This document shows, piece by piece, positions 17,090 through 24,510 of a stretch of 64,000 nt of DNA. The notes beneath the pieces are model-generated. The model had not been told where the DNA came from, did not search any database, and worked only from the letters and a program-made list of their open reading frames with translations. Position 1 is the first letter of the stretch. Each line of letters starts with the position of its first letter. Source of the stretch: VRUE01 sp963742535 (GTDB lineage Bacteria; Actinomycetota; Thermoleophilia; Solirubrobacterales; 70-9); contig CAVUMC010000002.1 in NCBI GenBank assembly GCA_963742535.1, forward strand, positions 1,612,001 through 1,676,000. The letters are read 5' to 3'. The position numbers were made by a program, and so were the translations under genes.

Positions 17090-18535
17090 TTAGTGCGATT
17101 CGATCTCCGTTTGTAGATCTTTGAGTCTCATTTGGTCGATGGCCTCGAGCTGAGTGACGTCGACGTGGCGGGCGGCGTCGCCGAAGGCGATGAGCTGAGT
17201 CCGGCTTGCCAGGGAGAAATTGCCCGATTCGTGCAGGTAGAAGAGGGACTTGAGTTCTTCTTGGGGTGCAGCTTGGACGTTTGCATCAACCGGTCGCAGC
17301 AAGTGAGGAAACTCTTCGTTGCAACGCCGGAACACTTGACGGGCGCTGGGGCGACGCTCCGGGTCATGGTCGAGCATCTCCGTCAATAGCTGGCGCAGCT
17401 GTATCTCCGGCACGGCCGTGGAAAGGCGGCGCTGGATTTCATCGTGCCACTTGGGATCATCCGCGCGCTCGGCCAGACTTTTGAGCTTGCGCTCCCGCGC
17501 TCCCGCGGCGAAGCCCTGCTGTTTCTCGCGAGGAGTGAGAAAGGGAGGGCGATCGGTGAGCGCGGCATAAGCCACTGATCCCAGCGCCCAGACGTCGGAC
17601 GCGGCGGTGTTGGACTCGCCGTGGAGAAGCTCAGGGGCCATCGCCCGGACGTTTCCCGTGGGAGTCCACACGCAGGTATCGGCGGGCTCGGAACGGCAGA
17701 GGCCGAAGTCGAGCAGGATGTAGAGACCGTCGAAGCCGATGTTCTCGAGCTTGACGTCACCGTGGATTCGCCTATAGCTGTGGACGAAGCTCAGTGCATG
17801 GGCTATATCGCGAATCAGGTTGACGATCTCGCCCAGACCGCCAAAGTCCCAGCCGTATTGCAGGGTCGTGGAAAGGAGGCGCTCGACGAGGAAGACGTCA
17901 TCCCCATCGCCGGCATTTTCGAGCGGAAAGGTCTCGATGATGTTGGGGTGGTGTCCACGCAGAGGGTGAGAGAAGGCGTCGCCGCTGCCAACGCCTTCAG
18001 AATCGTGGAACCGCTTGAAAGCGACCTTGTGCGGAGTGACTTCTGGCCAGCTGGCGACGAAGACCTGCTTTTGCGCTCCGGCATTGAGCACCCTCTCGAT
18101 CGCGATTCCCGCCGGTGGCGAAATCTGTAGGCAGTAGTTGAATTTGTCTGGCTTGTCGACGTGGTTGTCCAGCCAGTTTTGAATGTTGTCGGCGATATAG
18201 CGCAACGAAGATGGTGTTTGTTTAAGCCGCCCACTAACGGAGAAGAGAACCTGTGCAGCGCAGACGTCCGTCCATTGAGATGGCAGGCGATCGGCGAGGA
18301 TCTGAATGGTTTTGAGCAGCGCAGCTGCCTCGTCGGCGGCACGCAGCAGAGCCCCTTCTTCGAGGGCCGTCAGCGTGGTGTCTACCTCTGCCTTGAGGCC
18401 GCCTATCTCGCCCGATGTCGCCTTTCCAACTGAGGTGAGGGTGTCGAGCTGAGACCGCGCCGCCTCTCGCTCGTCGGCGAATGAGAGGCCTTTGCTGGAG
18501 TGAACTGTGGATAGATCAGGCGTCGTCGCGTTCAT
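17090..18535 (-). CDS. Serine/threonine-protein-kinase-like protein with helical N-terminal domain
   Basis: 481 aa from ATG 18535 (a TTG 21 bases upstream is an alternative). Residues 1-130 are helical and partly coiled-coil. The kinase domain has the ATP-anchoring lysine in 'HKVAFKRF' (K174), the catalytic loop 'IHGDVKLENIGFD' (HGD in place of the usual HRD), the metal-binding 'LLDFGLC' and 'SDVWALGSVAYAALTDRPPF'. The glycine-rich loop is poorly matched ('NAGAQKQVFVASW'). A C-terminal 70-aa extension follows. It is the first gene of a two-gene unit with the HD phosphohydrolase. Base composition is less GC-rich than in neighbours. Confidence 0.8.
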   Translation of the reverse strand: MNATTPDLSTVHSSKGLSFADEREAARSQLDTLTSVGKATSGEIGGLKAEVDTTLTALEEGALLRAADEAAALLKTIQILADRLPSQWTDVCAAQVLFSVSGRLKQTPSSLRYIADNIQNWLDNHVDKPDKFNYCLQISPPAGIAIERVLNAGAQKQVFVASWPEVTPHKVAFKRFHDSEGVGSGDAFSHPLRGHHPNIIETFPLENAGDGDDVFLVERLLSTTLQYGWDFGGLGEIVNLIRDIAHALSFVHSYRRIHGDVKLENIGFDGLYILLDFGLCRSEPADTCVWTPTGNVRAMAPELLHGESNTAASDVWALGSVAYAALTDRPPFLTPREKQQGFAAGARERKLKSLAERADDPKWHDEIQRRLSTAVPEIQLRQLLTEMLDHDPERRPSARQVFRRCNEEFPHLLRPVDANVQAAPQEELKSLFYLHESGNFSLASRTQLIAFGDAARHVDVTQLEAIDQMRLKDLQTEIESH

Positions 18536-18626
18536 CGATGGGAGTTGTTGTAGCAAAGCCCTGCAAAATCAGTCAATGAACGTCATTAAATCCATAAAAA
18601 TTGCGGCAATGCTTCGGAGAAACCGC

Positions 18627-19466
18627 CTATCCCTGCGTCCGTCGCCTGTAGGCGGCCAGCGTCAGCGGCGCGATCACGGCGATCAGCCCCACGCACCAGA
18701 GCACCGAGCAGAGGACCGGGTGCTGCAGCGGCCAGCCGGCATCGGCCGGGGTTGCGGTCGGATTGCCGAAGAGGGTGCGGACCGCCGCGGCCCAGGCGCT
18801 GACCGGGTTGTATTCGGCGAACTGACGCAGCCCCGCGGGCAGGCCGGCGATCGGGACGAAGGTCGCGGCGACGAAGGTGAGCGGGAAGACGACCAGGAAG
18901 GCGACCCCCTGGACCACGTCGGGGGTACGGGCGAGGACGCCGATCAGGGTGCCGAGCCAGAGCATCGCGAGCGCCAGTAGGCCGAGAAAGGCGAAGCCGG
19001 CGAGTGCTTCGGCCGGGTCGCTGTGGATCCGCCAGCCGACGATCAAGCCGCTGACGACCATGATCGCGATTGCCAGCACCGAGGCGGCGAACTCGGCGGT
19101 TAGGTGGCCGAGCAGGAAGGCCGGCCGCGACATCGGCAGCGAGCGGAAGCGGTCGAGGATGCCCTCGCCGAGGTCGGTCGCCATCGAGACGCCCGGGCCC
19201 ATCATGCCGAAGGCCAGGGTCTGCACGAGGATCCCGCCGATCAGATATTCGTGGTAATCGCCGCCGCCCGGGACCGCGATCACTTCGCCGAAGACGAAGG
19301 CGAAGAGCAGCACGAACATCAACGGCTGCAGGGTCACGTCGAGCAGCTTCTCGGGGATCTGGCGGATGTGGGCGAAGCTGCGCCCGGCGAGGACCAGCGT
19401 GTCGCTGGCGAGCCAGCGTAGGCGGGCCACTCCCGGCGCGGTGGTGGGCAGGGTTGTGGTGGTCAT
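18627..19466 (-). CDS. ABC-2-type exporter permease (DrrB-like)
   Basis: 279 aa. After a cytoplasmic N-terminus with 'RQIPEKLLDVTLQPLMFVLLF' come six hydrophobic helices, and the loop 'LGEGILDRFRSLPMSRPAFLLGHL' is the conserved coupling helix of the ABC-2 family. 'PIAGLPAGLRQFAEYNPVSA' is characteristic of the daunorubicin-resistance-type permeases. It overlaps the ATPase gene (ATGA). The pair probably exports a hydrophobic drug or lipid, under control of the divergent TetR. The downstream AT-rich 91 bases before the kinase gene hold no gene. Confidence 0.9.
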   Translation of the reverse strand: MTTTTLPTTAPGVARLRWLASDTLVLAGRSFAHIRQIPEKLLDVTLQPLMFVLLFAFVFGEVIAVPGGGDYHEYLIGGILVQTLAFGMMGPGVSMATDLGEGILDRFRSLPMSRPAFLLGHLTAEFAASVLAIAIMVVSGLIVGWRIHSDPAEALAGFAFLGLLALAMLWLGTLIGVLARTPDVVQGVAFLVVFPLTFVAATFVPIAGLPAGLRQFAEYNPVSAWAAAVRTLFGNPTATPADAGWPLQHPVLCSVLWCVGLIAVIAPLTLAAYRRRTQG

Positions 19467-20434
19467 GCGGACACCTCCTGGGCCTGCGCGGGACGGGTAA
19501 GCGAGAGGAAGACGTCATCGAGGGTGGCCTCACGACGGTGCACGTCGGTCGCCTCGATCCGGGCCTCGTCGAGGGCGCGGACGACCTCGATCAGCCGCGT
19601 CGACTCGTCCGCCGGCGCGGTAACCAGCGAGCTTTCGGCGTCGACCTCGGCCGGACCGGCGGCGACGCTTTCGAGCGCGCCGGCGGCACCGGCGAGCTGG
19701 TCGGCAACGGCGACCGCAACCGTGATTCGCTCGCCCCCGTGACGGGCCTTGAGCTCAGCCGGCGTGCCGGTGGCGGCGATGCGGCCGTGGTCGAGCAGGA
19801 CGATGCGATCGGCAAGGCGGTCTGCCTCCTCCAGATACTGAGTGGTGAGCAACAGCGTTGTGCCGTCGCCGACCAGCTCGCGCAGCAGCGCCCAGAGCTG
19901 ATTGCGGCTTTCGGGGTCGAGCCCGGTCGTCGGCTCGTCGAGGAAGAGCACGGGCGGAGAGGCGACGAGGCTGGCGGCGAGGTCGAGTCGCCGCCGCATG
20001 CCGCCGGAGAAGTCCCGGACCAGGCGGTCGCCCGTGTCGGCGAGCTGCAGGCGCTCCAGCAGCTCGACCGCGCGCTCGCGGGCGACGCGGCGGGGCAGGT
20101 GGTAGAGACGGCCGATCATCTCGAGGTTGGCGCGGGCGTTCATCAGGCCGTCGACCGTGGCGGCCTGGTTGGTGAGACCAATTCGCTCGCGGACGCGGGC
20201 GGGCTCGGCGACGACGTCGAAGCCGTCGATCGCGGCACTGCCGGCACTAGGCAAGGCCAGGGTGGTGAGGATGCGGATCGCGGTCGTCTTGCCGGCGCCG
20301 TTGTGGCCGAGCAGGCCGAGCACCGAGCCGGCGGGAACCTCGAGATCGAAGTCCCGCAGGGCCCACTGCTCGCCGTATTGCTTGCCGAGGCCAGTGGCGG
20401 AGATCGCGATTGAAGATTGCGTTTCAGGGTTCAT
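19463..20434 (-). CDS. ABC exporter ATP-binding protein (DrrA-like)
   Basis: 323 aa from the ATG at 20434; the frame is open upstream but that part runs through the operator region and into the divergent regulator. Walker A is 'LLGHNGAGKTTAIR', the signature 'DFSGGMRRRLDLAASLVASP' and Walker B 'VLFLDEPTTGLDPESR'. The C-terminal 90 aa with 'EATDVHRREATLDDVFLSLT' are typical of DrrA-type drug-export ATPases. Operon partner of the ABC-2 permease. Three copies of a CGTAC-N3-GTACG palindrome lie just upstream, making repression by the divergent TetR likely. Confidence 0.9.
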   Translation of the reverse strand: MNPETQSSIAISATGLGKQYGEQWALRDFDLEVPAGSVLGLLGHNGAGKTTAIRILTTLALPSAGSAAIDGFDVVAEPARVRERIGLTNQAATVDGLMNARANLEMIGRLYHLPRRVARERAVELLERLQLADTGDRLVRDFSGGMRRRLDLAASLVASPPVLFLDEPTTGLDPESRNQLWALLRELVGDGTTLLLTTQYLEEADRLADRIVLLDHGRIAATGTPAELKARHGGERITVAVAVADQLAGAAGALESVAAGPAEVDAESSLVTAPADESTRLIEVVRALDEARIEATDVHRREATLDDVFLSLTRPAQAQEVSA

Positions 20435-20436
20435 TT

Positions 20437-20449
20437 CGTACCTCGTACG
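20437..20449. promoter_or_regulatory. Operator-like palindrome 1 of 3 (CGTAC-N3-GTACG)
   Basis: CGTACCTCGTACG begins 3 bases upstream of the drrA-like start codon on the opposite strand. Perfect 5-base arms; identical arms occur in two further sites. Confidence 0.75.
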
Positions 20450-20456
20450 GTTGTTT

Positions 20457-20469
20457 CGTACAGCGTACG
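20457..20469. promoter_or_regulatory. Operator-like palindrome 2 of 3 (CGTAC-N3-GTACG)
   Basis: CGTACAGCGTACG, centred 20 bases from site 1 and sharing its TTT flank. It lies in the middle of the divergent space. Confidence 0.75.
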
Positions 20470-20480
20470 CCGAGCTTAGC

Positions 20481-20493
20481 CGTACGATGTACG
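20481..20493. promoter_or_regulatory. Operator-like palindrome 3 of 3 (CGTAC-N3-GTACG)
   Basis: CGTACGATGTACG, centred 24 bases from site 2 and ending 2 bases before the TetR start used here. An ATG inside the palindrome (20487) is in frame and is an alternative start. Confidence 0.75.
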
Positions 20494-20495
20494 AA

Positions 20496-21293
20496 ATGCC
20501 TTCGCGCCTCGAACGAGCCAAAGAGCGGATGGAGCGCGAGCGCGAGCGGATGGAGCAAGCGCTGATCTGGCTGCGCGAGGAGCCGAGCTCCCGCCGTCCG
20601 TCGCACACTCGGGCCGATATCGCCCGCGCCGCACTGGCGATCGCCGACGAGGAGGGCTATGAGGCGCTTTCGATGCGGCGCGTCGCCGAGCGGCTCGGCG
20701 CCGGCACGATGACGCTCTACCACTACGTCCGCAACAAGGACGAGCTGATCACCCTGATGGCGGACGAGGTGATGGGCGAAGTCCTCGTCCCTGCCGAGGA
20801 GCTGGGCGACGATTGGCGCACGGCGACGGCGCAGATCGCCCGGCACACTCGGGCCGCCTTTCATCGCCATCACTGGGCACTCGACCGGCTCGGCGACGGC
20901 CGTCCGGGCCCCAACGGCATTCGCCACTTCGAGCAATCCCTCGCGGCCGTCTCCTCACTTGATCTTTCCGATGGCGAGAAGTTCGAGCTGATCAGCCAGA
21001 TCGACGACTACGTCTTCGGCTTCTGCCTGCGCGAGGCGCAGGAGGCGGAGGAGCACCGCCGTGGCTTTCCGGCCGACGTGCTCGAGTTCTTCCAGCGCGA
21101 ACTCGACAGCGGCGAGTACCCCAACATCCGCGACTTTCTCGGCGAGGACGTGGAGGCCGGGGTCGATCGGATCGCCGACCTCCTCTTCGACGAGGACCGT
21201 TTCGAGCGCGGCCTCAAGCGCCTGCTGGACGGGATCGAGGCGGGACTGGCAGCAGGCAAGAAGCGTCGGGGGCCTAAGCGGCCGAGCCGCTGA
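20496..21293 (+). CDS. TetR-family regulator (TetR_C type)
   Basis: 265 aa from ATG 20496, with 20487 as an in-frame alternative. A highly charged helix (RLERAKERMERERERMEQAL) precedes the helix-turn-helix 'TRADIARAALAIADEEGYEALSMRRVAERLGAGTMTLYHYVRNKDELI' (read in parts). The C-terminal domain is of the TetR_C type with 'DYVFGFCLREAQEAEEHRR'. Divergent from the drrAB-like exporter; three palindromes lie between the genes. Its tail overlaps the convergent second TetR gene by 20 bases. Confidence 0.85.
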   Translation: MPSRLERAKERMERERERMEQALIWLREEPSSRRPSHTRADIARAALAIADEEGYEALSMRRVAERLGAGTMTLYHYVRNKDELITLMADEVMGEVLVPAEELGDDWRTATAQIARHTRAAFHRHHWALDRLGDGRPGPNGIRHFEQSLAAVSSLDLSDGEKFELISQIDDYVFGFCLREAQEAEEHRRGFPADVLEFFQRELDSGEYPNIRDFLGEDVEAGVDRIADLLFDEDRFERGLKRLLDGIEAGLAAGKKRRGPKRPSR

Positions 21294-21867
21294 CCACGCT
21301 GGCCATCAGTGCCGCCGCCGCGGCGCCGTCAAGGCCCTCGCGATCCAACCGCTGCCAGGTCCAGAAGTCGAGCGCGAGGGCGACCAGTGCCCGCGCGTGA
21401 GGGCCGTCGAAGCCGGCGGAGAAAAGCGAGGCCAGCTCGGCCAGCATCGGGTCGGTCGACTGCGCCATCCACGTCTCGAGCTCGGGCACCGTCGGCCTTT
21501 CGCCGAAGACCCGCCGTTGCATCGAGGCGTTCTCGTGGTACCAGCCGTAGAGAGCGGTGAGCGCGGCCCGCAGGCGCTCCTCCGGATCCACGATCGCGAG
21601 TATCGGCTCCAGGTCGGGCAGCGGGTGCTGTTCCATCCAGTGTTGGGTGCAGGCCGGCAGCAGTGCTTCCAGGTCCGGGAAATGGTTGTAGACCGTCAGC
21701 CTCTGAACGCCGGCGCGGCGAGCGATGTCGGCCACGGTCGTCTTCGCCACCCCTACCTCCTCGTGCAGAGAAGAGGCCGCGGCGGCGATCCGGTCGCGGG
21801 TGGCCTGCTGGGCCTCTGCCCGCGCCTTCAGCTCGTATTTACGCTTTTCAGTTGACACTGCGTTCAA
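21274..21867 (-). CDS. TetR-family regulator (next to cupin gene)
   Basis: 197 aa. Helix-turn-helix 'TRDRIAAAASSLHEEVGVAK', 'VADIARRAGVQRLTVYNHFPDLEALL'. The C-terminal half is helical with 'YGWYHENASMQRRVF'. Divergent from the cupin-domain gene with only 53 bases between starts, which contain GTTNAAC-type repeats. It most likely controls the cupin gene and itself. Its 3' end overlaps the end of the other TetR gene, which may be only compact packing. Confidence 0.8.
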   Translation of the reverse strand: MNAVSTEKRKYELKARAEAQQATRDRIAAAASSLHEEVGVAKTTVADIARRAGVQRLTVYNHFPDLEALLPACTQHWMEQHPLPDLEPILAIVDPEERLRAALTALYGWYHENASMQRRVFGERPTVPELETWMAQSTDPMLAELASLFSAGFDGPHARALVALALDFWTWQRLDREGLDGAAAAALMASVVSGSAA

Positions 21868-21910
21868 CGATGTTACAGTTCGGCCGATTCGTTAAACACT
21901 TCGTTCATTG
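21862..21910. promoter_or_regulatory. Possible operator region (CGTTNAAC-like repeats)
   Basis: Between the TetR and cupin genes three related 9-base elements occur: CGTTCAACG, CGTTAAACA and CGTTCATTG, starting at 21861, 21890 and 21902. The first is palindromic. Weak but positioned as operators. Confidence 0.35.
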
Positions 21911-21920
21911 AAAGGACAGC

Positions 21921-22424
21921 ATGGACACCCCCACCGCCCCCAAGATCGTCAAGCCAAGTGACGGCAAGGTCGGCAGCCTCGGCTCGATCGGCGTTCGCTT
22001 CATGATCGACACCGAGGAGACCCACGACGGCGGCTTCTCTCTGGTCGAACACCCGATGCCTCCACATGCCCTCGCCGCGCCGCTGCACCGGCACAGCCGC
22101 GAGGACGAGTACTCCTACGTGCTGACGGGGAAGATGGGGGCGCTGCTAGGCGATGACGTCGTCTATGCCGAAACCGGCGTCCTCGTCCACAAGCCGCGCC
22201 ACCAGTGGCATACCTTCTGGAACGCCGGCGACGAGCCCTGTCGGCTCCTCGAGATCATTTCCCCCGGCGGCTTTGAGAACTTCTTCGACGAGCTGGCCGA
22301 TGCCGTTGCCTCCGACTCGATGGAGCCCGAGAAGATGGCTGCCATCAGCGAGCGTTACGGCATTGAGCACGACCTCGAGTCGATCCCGGGCCTCTGCGAG
22401 CGCTTCGGGCTGACCTTCGGCTAG
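21921..22424 (+). CDS. Cupin-domain protein
   Basis: 167 aa. The cupin metal motifs are visible: 'PLHRHSREDEYSYVLTGKMG' (motif 1, two His and Glu) and 'HKPRHQWHTFWNAGDEPCRLLEI' (motif 2, His). The C-terminal 40 aa form a helical tail common in quercetin-dioxygenase-like actinobacterial cupins. It could be a small dioxygenase or a binding protein; the substrate cannot be told. A GAAAGGA ribosome site precedes the ATG. Probably regulated by the divergent TetR. Confidence 0.8.
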   Translation: MDTPTAPKIVKPSDGKVGSLGSIGVRFMIDTEETHDGGFSLVEHPMPPHALAAPLHRHSREDEYSYVLTGKMGALLGDDVVYAETGVLVHKPRHQWHTFWNAGDEPCRLLEIISPGGFENFFDELADAVASDSMEPEKMAAISERYGIEHDLESIPGLCERFGLTFG

Positions 22425-22828
22425 GGCGCTTCGCGCCCGGTTGCCTCTTGGGCCTTCTTCAGCACTTCGATTCCCTGCTCCATCATTTCGCCGGTTGGCG
22501 CGGCAGCCTCGTTGGGCAAGATGTCCGCGGTCCAGACGAAGCGGCTCCCCTCGCCTTCGCCGAAGACCTGCGCCGCGCCGTTGTGGTGGCTGTAGGGGCC
22601 GTCGACTATTGACCAGACCAGCCGTCGCTCCTCCTCGTCGCAGGCGATCAGAGCCTCGCGCACCTCGGCGCCGTTGAAGAAAGTGACAATCCTGTCCTCG
22701 CCATCGAGCCGCGCGTCGGTGACGAAGCCGGGCACGAGTCGCTGGTGGATCGCGCCCCAGTCCCGCAGCGCGTCCCAGACTTGCTCTGCCGGCGCGTCGA
22801 TCAGTCGCTCTTTTCGGATCGTCGCCAT
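22421..22828 (-). CDS. SRPBCC-family (polyketide cyclase/START-like) protein
   Basis: 135 aa. The helix-grip fold is recognisable by the opening 'IRKERLIDAPAEQVWDALRDWGAIHQRLVPGFV', the central strands 'REALIACDEEERRLVWSIVDG' and the C-terminal helix 'GEMMEQGIEVLKKAQEA'. This matches MxaD/polyketide-cyclase-like ligand-binding proteins of unknown substrate. It is the last of four small co-oriented genes with gaps of 8-22 bases. The end overlaps that of the convergent cupin gene by 4 bases. Confidence 0.8.
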   Translation of the reverse strand: MATIRKERLIDAPAEQVWDALRDWGAIHQRLVPGFVTDARLDGEDRIVTFFNGAEVREALIACDEEERRLVWSIVDGPYSHHNGAAQVFGEGEGSRFVWTADILPNEAAAPTGEMMEQGIEVLKKAQEATGREAP

Positions 22829-22836
22829 GGAGCGCC

Positions 22837-23157
22837 TCAGAGCTTGCGCGCCCTGACGGCGGTGCCGTAGGCGCAGATCTCGGTCCAGGTGGTGCCGAGC
22901 TCAGAGGAGTCGAAGCGGAAAGCGAGGATCGCGTTGGCGCCCTTGCCTTCCGCCTCCTCGATCAGCCGTTCGGTGGCGTGCTCCCGTCCTTCGGCCAGCA
23001 TCTTCGTCATCCCCTTCAGCTCGCCGCCGGCAAGGGACTTGAGCGAGGCGCCGATCTGGGACCCGACGTTGCGCGAGCGCACGGTCAGCCCAAAGACCTC
23101 GCCAAAGACCTCCTCGACCTCGTATCCCGGCAGGTCGTTGGTGGTAACGATGATCAT
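22837..23157 (-). CDS. YbjQ/UPF0145 family protein
   Basis: 106 aa, the usual family length. 'MIIVTTNDLPGYEVEEVFGEVFGLTVRS' (opening), 'GGELKGMTKMLAEGREHATERLIEEAEGKGANAIL' and 'FRFDSSELGTTWTEICAYGTAV' are typical of YbjQ proteins, which assemble as small oligomers and are sometimes labelled heavy-metal binding, without firm function. Second-last gene of a four-gene run, 8 bases before the SRPBCC gene. Confidence 0.85.
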   Translation of the reverse strand: MIIVTTNDLPGYEVEEVFGEVFGLTVRSRNVGSQIGASLKSLAGGELKGMTKMLAEGREHATERLIEEAEGKGANAILAFRFDSSELGTTWTEICAYGTAVRARKL

Positions 23158-23168
23158 CGGCGCCCAGC

Positions 23169-23543
23169 CTACCTTCCGCTCACCAGTTGTTGCACCGCCC
23201 AGCGGTTGCCGTCGGGGTCACTGAAGAATAGGAAGCGGCCCCAGGGGAAATCCTGCACCTCGCCGACCTCAACGCCGCGCTCGAGCAGCCCGTCGCGCGT
23301 CGCCTCCGCGTCCTCGACGACCAGCTGCAGGCCCTCGAGTGAACCAGGCTCGGCTTCGGTCAGGCCTTTGCCGATTGCGATCGAACAAGCCGAGCCCGGT
23401 GGTGTCAGCTGCACGAAGCGAATCTCATCGCTCACGGCGTGGTCATGGTCCACGTTGAAGCCGGCCTTCTCGCTGTAGAAGGCCTTAGCGCGGTCAACGT
23501 CGGAGACCGGCACCGCGATCAGCTCGAGCTTCATATCCATCAT
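23169..23543 (-). CDS. VOC (glyoxalase/dioxygenase-like) protein
   Basis: 124 aa. A single VOC domain of paired beta-alpha-beta-beta-beta units: 'LELIAVPVSDVDRAKAFYSEKAGFNVDHD' and 'LQLVVEDAEATRDGLLERGVEVGEVQDFPWGRFLFFSDPDGNRWAV'. The metal site is partial at best: there is no His in the first strand, although Asp in 'SDPDGN' is in place. It may therefore be a binding protein rather than an enzyme. AAGGAG lies upstream of the start. Confidence 0.8.
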   Translation of the reverse strand: MMDMKLELIAVPVSDVDRAKAFYSEKAGFNVDHDHAVSDEIRFVQLTPPGSACSIAIGKGLTEAEPGSLEGLQLVVEDAEATRDGLLERGVEVGEVQDFPWGRFLFFSDPDGNRWAVQQLVSGR

Positions 23544-23565
23544 CCATCTCCTTCATTGGGTCGGC

Positions 23566-23817
23566 CTAGTAGTCGAAAAGTTCGCCAAGGAAGCCCTGCC
23601 CCGGCTGTGCGTCACGGTCGCGGTCCGCGCGACCTCCTCCGTCCGAGCGAGCTCCTAGGTAGGTGCTCTCGATGCCAATCAGGCGCTCCAGCTCGCCGCG
23701 GTCGAGGAAGATGCCGTGACAGACGGTGCATTGGTCGATCGTGATGCCATTGCGCTTGTACGTGCGCATCGGGTTGTGGCACTTGAGACAGATCAGATCG
23801 GTTGTCGTGTCGCTCAC
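23566..23817 (-). CDS. Small zinc-ribbon protein (TFIIB-type zinc finger)
   Basis: 83 aa. 'LICLKCHNPMRTYKRNGITIDQCTVCHGIFLDRGELERLI' (read in two halves) holds two CxxC knuckles and the 'FLDRGELE' helix that define the zf-TFIIB family. The C-terminus is Gly/Asp/Arg-rich and ends in 'FLGELFDY'. First gene of the four-gene run. The 258 bases upstream to the next gene contain no convincing ORF. Function unknown. Confidence 0.8.
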   Translation of the reverse strand: MSDTTTDLICLKCHNPMRTYKRNGITIDQCTVCHGIFLDRGELERLIGIESTYLGARSDGGGRADRDRDAQPGQGFLGELFDY

Positions 23818-24075
23818 GGGGCCTCCTTTCGGTGTTCTCGATGGCCGCGGAACCCCTCAGTCATCCACCGTAAAGGTAGCTGGCAGCATCGAAGACCTAC
23901 TACCCCAGATGGCGATCCGACAGACACGATCCGTTCCCCGGGGTGCGGTGCGGAGGCCGCGGCCCTACAAGAGCAAACGACTGCTGTCGCTCGTCTTCAA
24001 GTCTTGGCCGCGGCCGAGAAAAGCGCACCGTTAGAAAACCCACACGGTGAATCGCCGCGATATGGATCGCGAAAG

Positions 24076-24387
24076 CTAGCCGCGTGTTTTGCGCGTCGCT
24101 ACCTCGTAGAAGTCGACGCTCGTCCGACGAGTGCCATCCGAAGCAGGTGACATCGCGTCGAGCGCCTCGTGACCGCGTTGCAGGTCCTCCTCACTCTCAA
24201 AGAGAGTAATCCCAACGCTCTTGCCGGTTGAGCGATCAAAGAACATCCAAGCCTCTTTGGCGCCCTCGAGTCCCTCTGGTGGAGAGTCGAATTTCTCCTC
24301 GAGCTGTTGCTTCCCGGCCTCTACTGCTTTTTCGGCTTGTTCGGGTTCCGCGCTTTCGAACATCGCCACACGCGCGTGCATCGGCAT
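24076..24387 (-). CDS. Hypothetical protein, ABM-like ferredoxin fold
   Basis: 103 aa. The order 'MHARVAMFESAEPEQAEKAVEAG' (strand then helix), 'AWMFFDRSTGKSVGITLFESEEDLQRG' (strands and helix) and 'SVDFYEVAT' (last strand) is that of a dimeric alpha/beta-barrel domain such as antibiotic-biosynthesis monooxygenase-like proteins. No catalytic residue can be assigned. The start ATG at 24387 has an AAAGGTTT sequence upstream. It is divergent from the large cyclase gene, with 123 bases of AT-richer DNA between. Confidence 0.6.
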   Translation of the reverse strand: MPMHARVAMFESAEPEQAEKAVEAGKQQLEEKFDSPPEGLEGAKEAWMFFDRSTGKSVGITLFESEEDLQRGHEALDAMSPASDGTRRTSVDFYEVATRKTRG

Positions 24388-24510
24388 GTTTAGAAACCTT
24401 TCCTTGAGTGATCAGGCCAACGCTACTTTAACCGCCGAGGAGTAAGGTCAAGTCGAGAATTTGGTCAATTTAGTTTTGCCAACAGTAATTTTCTGTGCCT
24501 CTCAGGTCGA

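Noticed and set aside
23818..24075. Possible gene in the 258-base gap between the zinc-ribbon gene and the ABM-like gene (plus-strand frames)
   Set aside because: The open frames extend antisense into both neighbours, have no ribosome site and show no protein-like pattern.
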